DNA of 18,417 nt, taken from CAYJRR01 sp964372275 [NCBI: uncultured bacterium] (GTDB lineage: Bacteria; CAYJRR01). This document shows positions 1 to 5,880 of this stretch, piece by piece. The position numbers and the translations under genes are program-made. A model generated the notes under the pieces. It was not told the origin of the DNA and did not search any database. It worked only from the letters and a program-made list of their open reading frames with translations. The stretch covers positions 21,619-40,035 of the forward strand of contig CAYJRR010000025.1 in NCBI GenBank assembly GCA_964372275.1. The letters are read 5' to 3'. The stretch's first letter is position 1. Each line of letters begins with the position of its first letter.

Positions 1-1
1 G

Positions 2-376
2 CGGAAGGAGCCGGTCTACGCGCCGCGAAGCGAGCCGCGCAGCTCGCCGTCGCGCGCCCCGTCCTACACGCCGAGGTCCGAGCCGCGGCGCGCCCCATCC
101 ACCCCGGCACCGACCCCGGCCAAGCCGTCGAAGTCGCCGTCGCGGTCGGGCAAGCCCAAGGCATCGTTCTCGCCGCCGTCCTCGCACACCGGTGCGGCCT
201 CGGCGCCGGCCGCCGTCCGCCGCGCGCACGGCCGCGCCGAGTACGGCGCCGCCGTCGGACGCTCGTCAACCGGTCGCCTGTCTTCCGCGATCCGCACCGG
301 CACCGAACGCGCGGCGTCGCATGCGCCGAGGGCGACGTCATCGACGAAGCCCGCCGCCCGCGCTCGCCGGAGATAG
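2..376 (+). CDS. 3' end of a Pro/Ser/Arg-rich protein (5' truncated by the window edge)
   Basis: The frame is open from base 2 to a TAG at 374-376 and would give about 124 residues. The first 60 or so are low-complexity and rich in Pro, Ser, Arg and Lys, with an echoed motif (APSYTPRSEPRRAPS). Such tails are common at the C-terminus of secreted or surface proteins. Third codon positions are almost all G or C over this part, which supports coding. After about base 190 the frame becomes less convincing. A second frame (frame 1) then stays open to a TGA at 406-408 that overlaps the next gene's ATG, so the true 3' end may lie in that frame. No catalytic domain is visible. All three forward frames are open over much of this GC-rich stretch, so the frame choice is uncertain. 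Confidence 0.35.
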   Translation, partial: RKEPVYAPRSEPRSSPSRAPSYTPRSEPRRAPSTPAPTPAKPSKSPSRSGKPKASFSPPSSHTGAASAPAAVRRAHGRAEYGAAVGRSSTGRLSSAIRTGTERAASHAPRATSSTKPAARARRR

Positions 377-404
377 TGTCCTCGGCGAACGCGGACATTG
401 AGCC

Positions 405-662
405 ATGAACCCTCGATTTCGCTTCACGGTTGGCAGCGAGCCTGAGTACGAGGACCTCGTCGGCGACCTCTACTTCGACGATCTCATCGTATGCGTCCTC
501 ACGCAGGAAGCCGGCTTCGAGGCAATGCAAGTTGAGATTCATGGGCCACCGGAAGGTGGCACATGGACCTTCCCTCTCGCTGATTTTGAGGCTGCCCTCG
601 GGGCGCTCAAGCGGCGGATGTGGGAACTTCGGCGCACGGAATCTGGTGGACCTGCTGCCTGA
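405..662 (+). CDS. Small acidic protein of unknown function (possible immunity-type protein)
   Basis: The product is 85 residues with no signal peptide or membrane segment. The N-terminal half alternates beta-like strands (FRFTVGSEPEYEDLVGDLYF, then DDLIVCVLTQEAGFEAMQVEI). It ends in a probable helix (DFEAALGALKRRMWELRR). The 'GSEPEYEDLV' opening with 'DDLIVCVLTQE' resembles, from memory, small proteins found next to polymorphic toxins; this is a weak recollection, not a match I can verify. The ATG overlaps an upstream in-frame TGA (ATGA, 405-408) and has no clear Shine-Dalgarno, so it may be translated by coupling to the preceding frame. Its GC content is about 60% by hand count, clearly below its surroundings, which suggests recent acquisition. 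A hairpin follows two bases after the stop. Confidence 0.7.
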   Translation: MNPRFRFTVGSEPEYEDLVGDLYFDDLIVCVLTQEAGFEAMQVEIHGPPEGGTWTFPLADFEAALGALKRRMWELRRTESGGPAA

Positions 663-663
663 A

Positions 664-680
664 CCACCGGCCGCCGGTGG
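664..680 (+). terminator. GC-rich stem-loop directly after the small gene
   Basis: CCACCGGC and GCCGGTGG form a perfect 8-bp dyad around one base (a 7-bp stem with a 3-nt loop if folded as RNA), two bases after the stop codon. There is no T-tract, so it would be a weak or factor-dependent terminator. Confidence 0.3.
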
Positions 681-706
681 CTCGCCTGAATCCTAATCAC
701 CCTGCG

Positions 707-830
707 GCGGCTTCAATCCCTGGCGTAAGGGGGCGTGGGCGAACAGCCTCGCCCGGCCACCTGTGTGAGCCCGTTCCCCGGGGTGTCTACGGTTTCCCCC
801 ACGCCCCCGTCTTCCAGGTATTGAAACCGC
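707..830. repeat. Long imperfect inverted repeat in a convergent intergenic region
   Basis: The arms 707-742 and 795-830 are reverse complements at about 29 of 36 positions and surround a 52-nt centre. Each arm contains a GGGGGCGTGGG block, a CCTGG block and a TTCAAT/ATTGAA end. Read outward, the right arm begins GTTTCCCCC (792) and ends ATTGAAAC (820-827), spanning 36 nt, which is the shape of a CRISPR repeat. The left arm reads the same way on the minus strand and ends ATTGAAGC. The two units face opposite directions, so this is not an array. The element ends two bases from the stop of the minus-strand gene. It may act as a bidirectional terminator or be a relic mobile or palindromic element. 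Confidence 0.6.
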
Positions 831-832
831 GG

Positions 833-3268
833 CTAGTGTGGCGGGCCGCCCAGCGTCTCGTGGGTGGTGAGGAGGTTGACCTCTTCGAACGCGCTCGAGG
901 GCCACTCGAGCGTGCCGACCACCCAGGCGGAGTCGGTACCGATGAGCGGCGTCGGGGTGGTGAGCTCGGCGAGGAGATCACCGTTGAGCTCGACCTTGAC
1001 CGTGGCCGTCGTCGCGCCGGCGCCGTGGTTGTTGAAGGTGTGGACGACGATCGAGTAGATCCCGGTGTCCTGCGGCGACGCCAGCGAGATCACTTCCGGG
1101 CCGAATCCGGTGTCGATGTCGGCCTCCAGGAGCGGATTGTCGGCGCGGATCCCTTCCGCCCCCCACTCCGGATCGGGAACGCCGTAGTAGCAGTCGTCGG
1201 TCGTCCAGTAGCCGTAGATGTTGTTGCGGATCAGGTGCAGGTCGAGGTCCGACATGTCGGTGTCCCAGTTCAGGGTCACCCGCAGGTCGCGGAAGGGGAG
1301 CACCACGATGTCGGTGAGGTTGTCGTCGTCGCGGCCGCCGTACCCGATCTCGCCGCTGTCGGTCTCGTCGGTGTCGGTCACGACCAGCCCGATGCGGTAG
1401 AGCCCGGCCTGGTCGGCGATGAAGCTGGGGGACTCCGCGGAGGGATCGTCGAGCTGCGCGTTCGACCCCTCCGGCCGGGTCACGATCTCCCAGGCGTAGG
1501 TGATCGTCTCGCCGTCCTCGAAGTCGTAGCTGCCGGAGCCATCGAGCTGGATCGGACTGCCGGCGAACGCCTCGGCGCTGGGGCCGGCGTTGGCGACCGG
1601 CGCCGAGTTCACCGGCGCGAGGAGCGTGTCGTTGCAGCCGCCAAGCAGCAGGAGCGACGACACCGCCCCCGCCGTCCGGAGTCCGCCGGCCGTCACCGCC
1701 CGCACGGCGGGCGCGGCCGCCTCGCGGCGACGCGACCACCAGGCGGCCAGCGCCAGCGCCGAGACGGCGATCGTCGCGGCCGCCAGCGGCGCGCGCTCCT
1801 CGGCGGTGCCGGTCAGCCGGCAGCTGCAGCTGCTGCTTCCGAATCCGCCGTCGTCGGCGCGGCCGAGATAGAGGTAGCCGCCGTCGAGCGCGGAGGTGGC
1901 GCTGTCGGTGTTGGTGGCGCGAACCTCGACCGATCCCGAACCGCGCGGCGTGGTGACGACGATCTCGTCCCCGTTGATGAACTGCTGCGCCGGCACCGCG
2001 ACGCCGTCGAACGAGATGACCGTTCCCAGGTCGAAGCCGCTCCCGCGCACCGTCACCTGCACGCCGCCGATCGCCGGCCCTTCCGGCGGGTCGACCGACA
2101 GCACCTGCAGCGGCGCGTCCTCGGGATGGACGTAGTAGGTGTAGGCGCCGGCGCGCACACCGGTCGAGGCCGTGCCGCTCGGGGAGGCCGTCACCGCCAC
2201 GTCGACCGGGCCGACCGAGTGCGGCGGGGTCACCGCGACGATCGTCTCTTCGTCGATCACCTGGAACAGCGCCGGCACGGTGCCGAACGACACCGCCTGC
2301 ACGTTGATGTAGCCGTCGCCGTGGATCTGCACCTGCGTGCCGCCCGCGACCGGGCCGCTCTTCGGAGAGAGGTAGTCGATCTGCACCTGGCCCGCTGTCG
2401 TCGGACCTTCGACGTACTCTTCCGAGAGCTGGAAGTTGTCGACCAACACCGCCGAGTCGTAGATCCCGTCGCCGCGGTCACGGATGCTGAAGGTCAGCGT
2501 CACCGTCTCGCCGGGGACGACCGGCGCCTGGGTCACGAGCAGCCCGGTCGCCCCGGCGTCGCACGAGCCGCCGGAATAGATGTCGAAGCCGGTGTTCTCC
2601 AGCGAATTGCACGGCTGGTTGAAGAACGCGGAGTCGATGTTGATCGGGTTTCCGTTGATGTCGAAGACGATGTTCGCGTAGTTGTAGGACGGGCTCTGCA
2701 CCTGGACCGAGAACTCGTCGTTGAACCCGAGGTTCACGAACTCGGGGTACTCGACCGACATGAAGTTGAAGTCGAACTGGATCGAATGCATGTCGGCCGG
2801 GACGACGAAGCTGAACTTCAGGAAGACGCAGTCGTAACCGATCCCGGAGGAGCAGCTGCCGCCCATGTTCGTCCCCGACTCGGTTCCCCACGCCGACGGG
2901 TCGAGCGATTGCGGCGTCCCGGCGCCGACGACGCCCGTGCTCAGGAAGGCGAAGTTCGAACCCTGCGTCGGGATGAGCGAGCCCAGCCCCGGGAGCGCGG
3001 CGAACTGGTTCTGATGCCCGGTGATCGACGGCGAGGAGACGGTCGCCGGATCGATCCCCATCGCGGTAAGGATGTCCTCCACGCTCGTCGCGGCCTGGCC
3101 GAGCATGCCGAGGTCGTCCTTTTCGGCGTGGTGCGCGAACTGCCGCTGCCACTGCCGCAGCCGCACGCGCGCGTCGGCCGACAACTCGGCGTTCGCGGCC
3201 CATGCCGACAGCGGCAACACCCCCAGAACCAGAACGACCCGCCGGACCCACCCGCCACGCGTTCTCAT
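833..3268 (-). CDS. Secreted choice-of-anchor L / IPT / MYXO-CTERM protein fused to a PKD and YfaP-like lipoprotein region
   Basis: The product is 811 residues. I start at ATG 3268 because AGGGGAG lies 6 nt upstream and a signal peptide follows at once (RR then VVLVLGVLPLSAWA, cleavage near residue 25-27). Residues about 100-285 match the choice-of-anchor L pattern (NFAFLSTGVV, NMGGSC, FLKFSFVVPADMHSIQFDFN, VDNFQ). Two IPT/TIG domains follow at about 296-378 (SPKSGPVAGGTQVQIHGDGY) and 388-468 (PPEGPAIGGVQVTVRGSGFD). Residues 478-515 look like a MYXO-CTERM tag: CSC at 481-483, a hydrophobic segment at 493-510, then RRR. That tag normally ends a protein, yet the frame continues into a lipobox (LGGC, Cys545), a PKD domain (about 555-635) and a YfaP/DUF2135-like domain (RVTLNWDTDMSDLDLHL, about 662-770). 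The role is probably in the cell surface or extracellular matrix. It could be a true fusion, a lost stop codon, or two genes with an internal start. Confidence 0.88.
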   Translation of the reverse strand: MRTRGGWVRRVVLVLGVLPLSAWAANAELSADARVRLRQWQRQFAHHAEKDDLGMLGQAATSVEDILTAMGIDPATVSSPSITGHQNQFAALPGLGSLIPTQGSNFAFLSTGVVGAGTPQSLDPSAWGTESGTNMGGSCSSGIGYDCVFLKFSFVVPADMHSIQFDFNFMSVEYPEFVNLGFNDEFSVQVQSPSYNYANIVFDINGNPINIDSAFFNQPCNSLENTGFDIYSGGSCDAGATGLLVTQAPVVPGETVTLTFSIRDRGDGIYDSAVLVDNFQLSEEYVEGPTTAGQVQIDYLSPKSGPVAGGTQVQIHGDGYINVQAVSFGTVPALFQVIDEETIVAVTPPHSVGPVDVAVTASPSGTASTGVRAGAYTYYVHPEDAPLQVLSVDPPEGPAIGGVQVTVRGSGFDLGTVISFDGVAVPAQQFINGDEIVVTTPRGSGSVEVRATNTDSATSALDGGYLYLGRADDGGFGSSSCSCRLTGTAEERAPLAAATIAVSALALAAWWSRRREAAAPAVRAVTAGGLRTAGAVSSLLLLGGCNDTLLAPVNSAPVANAGPSAEAFAGSPIQLDGSGSYDFEDGETITYAWEIVTRPEGSNAQLDDPSAESPSFIADQAGLYRIGLVVTDTDETDSGEIGYGGRDDDNLTDIVVLPFRDLRVTLNWDTDMSDLDLHLIRNNIYGYWTTDDCYYGVPDPEWGAEGIRADNPLLEADIDTGFGPEVISLASPQDTGIYSIVVHTFNNHGAGATTATVKVELNGDLLAELTTPTPLIGTDSAWVVGTLEWPSSAFEEVNLLTTHETLGGPPH
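1634..1705 (-). other. Lipoprotein-type signal with possible internal GTG start
   Basis: In the same frame as the fused protein, GTG at 1705 (or at 1696) could start a second gene. Residues 522-545 form a textbook lipoprotein signal: a basic start (VRAVTAGGLR), a hydrophobic run (AGAVSSLLLL) and lipobox LGGC with Cys545 (codon at 1634-1636). If used, the second product is 833-1705, 290 residues. A GAGG lies about 14 nt upstream, which is a poor Shine-Dalgarno distance. No stop codon separates the two halves. Confidence 0.4.
1724..1840 (-). other. Internal MYXO-CTERM-like sorting tag (residues 477-515 of the fused protein)
   Basis: The segment encodes a Gly/Ser stretch, the CSC pair, a 15-20 residue hydrophobic helix (APLAAATIAVSALALAAWW) and an RRR cluster. 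This is the order known for MYXO-CTERM tags, which are processed and anchored in myxobacteria. Its position about 300 residues before the end of the protein is abnormal. Confidence 0.65.
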
Positions 3269-3597
3269 TCGCATCTCCCCTCGAGCCACCGGACTCGGGC
3301 ACCGCCTTCTACGTCAAGGGAACCCACCGGAGCAAGAGGCAGGCCAAGCGACCCCGCGGTCGCACCCGCTTTCGAGACCCGACAGGTGAGTCCCGAGTTC
3401 TTTCCGAACCCGTTGGAACAAAAAGAGAAAGTGAGTCCGATCGGGCCGCCCGAAGAGACCCCTTTTCCGTCGCTGAACGCGCACTCAAGGGGCGCTCCGG
3501 GTGTGACAGGAACCACACCCTCCCGTTTGCGCCACCGTGTCGCGATTCGCCGAAAAATGGTTGTACCGGTCGATCGTTCCAGCCGCTGCCCAATCGA
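3269..3597. other. Intergenic region between two minus-strand genes
   Basis: About 330 bp with no convincing coding frame. It must hold the promoter of the fused surface protein. A TTGACG lies near the 3' side on the minus strand (about 3317-3322) but without a good -10 at the right spacing. The only clear structure is the palindrome at 3499-3520. Confidence 0.5.
3499..3520. promoter_or_regulatory. Perfect 7-bp inverted repeat, CRP/FNR-like
   Basis: GGGTGTG, 8 nt, CACACCC. The inner 16 bp (TGTGA, 6 nt, CCACA, 3502-3517) match the CRP consensus TGTGA-N6-TCACA at 9 of 10 defined positions. It lies about 230 bp upstream of the 3268 start and about 80 bp past the stop of the DUF2298 gene. It could be an operator for the former or a stem that ends transcription of the latter. 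No T-tract follows on either strand. Confidence 0.3.
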
Positions 3598-5877
3598 CTA
3601 CTTTTTCGACGAAAGCCGGTAGATCGAGACGCGTTCGTTCCGGTAGACGGCCTCCAACGCCTCGAACTTGGCGAGCCGGAACTCCGGATACTTTTCGGTA
3701 TCTTGCTCCAGTTCGCCGACGACGACGTAGTCGGCGTCGTAGCGACGGGCCGCGGCCCGCGCCGTCTCGAGGTCGGGGGCCGTGTAAATCTGGTCGATCG
3801 CATGACCACGCTGGGTGGCGGGCGCCCAATCGTTCCGCCACCCCGATTCGTGGTTTTTCCATCCGACCAGACCGATGCGACCGGTGAAGGTGGCGAAGCG
3901 AGATTCCCATTTGTACGCGTGGTCGGCCGCCTCGACGATCCGGCTGTCGGGCGGAAGGTGCGCGTCGACCCACGCCACCGCGGCGGCGTCGTACGGATGG
4001 CGTTTCTCGAACAGCGACAGCGGATCGAGCGTCGGTTCGTTTCCGGATCGCGTCCTCGTGAAGCCCGACGAGCGGCTGGCGTCGGCGAGAAGGGCGAACA
4101 GGAGGGACGGAAGGAGGACCGCCGCCAGCGCCGCGGCGAATCCGATCCGCGCCCGCCGTCGATCGGCGAGCGCCGTCCATGACGCCGCCAGGAGACCGGC
4201 CCCGCCGACGGCCAGCAGGATCCACGCCTGGACGTAGGCCTTGAAGATGGTGTTCATCCGCTCCTTCTCGCCGTCGTAGAAGTCGTCGACGTAGGCGAAC
4301 TCGCAGACCAGCACCACGCCGAACGCCGCCGCGACGAGGAGGCGCGCGATCCCGGGCCCCGTCCGGAGCGCGCCGGCCGGAAGGTCGGCGAGGAGCGTCC
4401 AGAGCAGCGCGATCAGCAGCACGAACGACAGGCCGCGCAGCAGGAGATGTTCGAGGGAGAGCGCCGCCGCGAGGCGAACGCCGCCGTCTCCGCCGGCGAC
4501 GTGCAGCAGACCTTCGACCGGCGCCGTTCCCCACCGCTCGTAGGCGACCAGTCCGACGATCGCCAAGGCGAGCGGCAGGAGCCGCCCGCGCCGTTCCGCG
4601 CCCGACCGCGCCGCCGTCCAGGCCCAGATCGCGACGACCAGCACCCACGGACCGAAGTGGACCAGCATCGCCGCCGCATCGCTGCGGAGTGTCGCGATCC
4701 CGACCCCGCGGCCGACCTGTTTTCCGAAACCGATGTGGAACGGAAGGTAGAGCAGCACCGAGAGGAGGACGAGCGCCGCCGCCCATCCAGCCGCCGGCCG
4801 GAGCGCGGCGAACGCGCCCCGAGCGGTCCGAATCGGTGGAACGAGCGGCATCGCCATCGCCGCGACGGCGAGCGCGAGGAAGGTCGGGTAGTCCCAGGAG
4901 TTCGTCGGGTAGAGGGACCCCAGCGCGAGCGAAAGGACCGCGAGCGCGAGCAGGCGGTCCCGGCGCGGGCGCGCCGACGAGAACGGCGACTCCCCCTCGC
5001 GCGCCATCGCCACCACCAGCGCCACCGCGGCCGCGACCAGCGGAAAGGCGATGACGTACGGGTGGAGGTCCCCCCAGAAGGCGGCGAAGGCCGGCGTCTC
5101 GTTGATCGTCCCGGGAATCACCCTCGCGGCCGCGAACCAGTCGAGCGAGCCGAAGGCCCATCGCCCTTCGTCGAACCGTCGCACGAGGAGCTGCCGCGCG
5201 AACTCGTAGTTCCCGACGAAGGCCCCGCCGAGCGCCGCGAACATCGCGAACGCTCGGCGGCCGGTCAGGACCAGTCCGGCTCCGAACAGCGCCATGGCGA
5301 ACGAGGCGTAGACGACGGGGATCCCGAGGTTGAAGAAGTCGCGCAACGGAAGGCCGGCGATGCGCCGCACCACGTCCATCAGGTGGTAGCCGTAGTAGTA
5401 GTACTGCAGCGTCATCCCCGCCATCCACGAGTCGTCCGGCGGGAAGTGCGTCGACAGCGAGAGGCGCTTGAGGATGGCGTAGTCCATGAACCGCTCGGCG
5501 AGCGGATGGACGTCGCCGTTGAATCGCGCCGCCCACACCAGGAGCGCGAAGACCAGGACCCCCAGGAGCTCGGCGAGGAGCCAGGTGCGCCCGCGCGCGC
5601 GCGCCAAGTCCCGCCACGCGACGCGGTCGGCCCAGGCGACGGCCCCGCCCGCGGCGGCGAGCGCGAAAAGCGATGCGACCACCAGCCACGTCCCGTAGGG
5701 GACGGGCGAGATCGAGGCGACGATCCACGCCGGCCAGGCGACGAGGATCCATCCGACGGGCCGGGCGATCGTCCATCCGCCGTCGCCGAGGGACGGGAAC
5801 GCGCGACGGAGGAGCGGCGCGGCGAAGACGGCCGGCAGCGCCGCCGCGAGGTAGACGCGCGCGGCGTCGGCGATCAC
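3598..5877 (-). CDS. DUF2298 (TIGR03662-type) polytopic membrane protein
   Basis: The product is 759 residues with many hydrophobic helices through about residue 600 and a soluble C-terminal domain of about 155 residues. Family-type motifs are visible in order: ERFMDYAIL (about 128-136), FPPDDSWMAGMTLQYYYYGY (145-164), TINETPAFAAFWGDLHP (257-273), NSWDYPT (326-332) and EKERMNTIFKAYVQAW (537-552). The family is known from archaea, Chloroflexi and other lineages and is commonly found beside TIGR03663/Agl23-like proteins, as here. A role in GT-C-type glycosyl transfer at the membrane is proposed but unproven. The start is GTG at 5877, 3 nt after the TAG of the upstream gene, which points to translational coupling. 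It is the last gene of the inferred operon. I am sure of the family, not of the substrate. Confidence 0.9.
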   Translation of the reverse strand: MIADAARVYLAAALPAVFAAPLLRRAFPSLGDGGWTIARPVGWILVAWPAWIVASISPVPYGTWLVVASLFALAAAGGAVAWADRVAWRDLARARGRTWLLAELLGVLVFALLVWAARFNGDVHPLAERFMDYAILKRLSLSTHFPPDDSWMAGMTLQYYYYGYHLMDVVRRIAGLPLRDFFNLGIPVVYASFAMALFGAGLVLTGRRAFAMFAALGGAFVGNYEFARQLLVRRFDEGRWAFGSLDWFAAARVIPGTINETPAFAAFWGDLHPYVIAFPLVAAAVALVVAMAREGESPFSSARPRRDRLLALAVLSLALGSLYPTNSWDYPTFLALAVAAMAMPLVPPIRTARGAFAALRPAAGWAAALVLLSVLLYLPFHIGFGKQVGRGVGIATLRSDAAAMLVHFGPWVLVVAIWAWTAARSGAERRGRLLPLALAIVGLVAYERWGTAPVEGLLHVAGGDGGVRLAAALSLEHLLLRGLSFVLLIALLWTLLADLPAGALRTGPGIARLLVAAAFGVVLVCEFAYVDDFYDGEKERMNTIFKAYVQAWILLAVGGAGLLAASWTALADRRRARIGFAAALAAVLLPSLLFALLADASRSSGFTRTRSGNEPTLDPLSLFEKRHPYDAAAVAWVDAHLPPDSRIVEAADHAYKWESRFATFTGRIGLVGWKNHESGWRNDWAPATQRGHAIDQIYTAPDLETARAAARRYDADYVVVGELEQDTEKYPEFRLAKFEALEAVYRNERVSIYRLSSKK

Positions 5878-5880
5878 CGT

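Noticed and set aside
707-830. CRISPR array
   Set aside because: Only two repeat-like units, in inverted orientation, with about 80% identity and no regular spacers.
620-3622. 1000-residue plus-strand open frame antisense to the surface-protein gene
   Set aside because: Arg/Val/Asp-rich, low-complexity translation with no domains; an artefact of GC-rich codon bias opposite a gene with clear domains.
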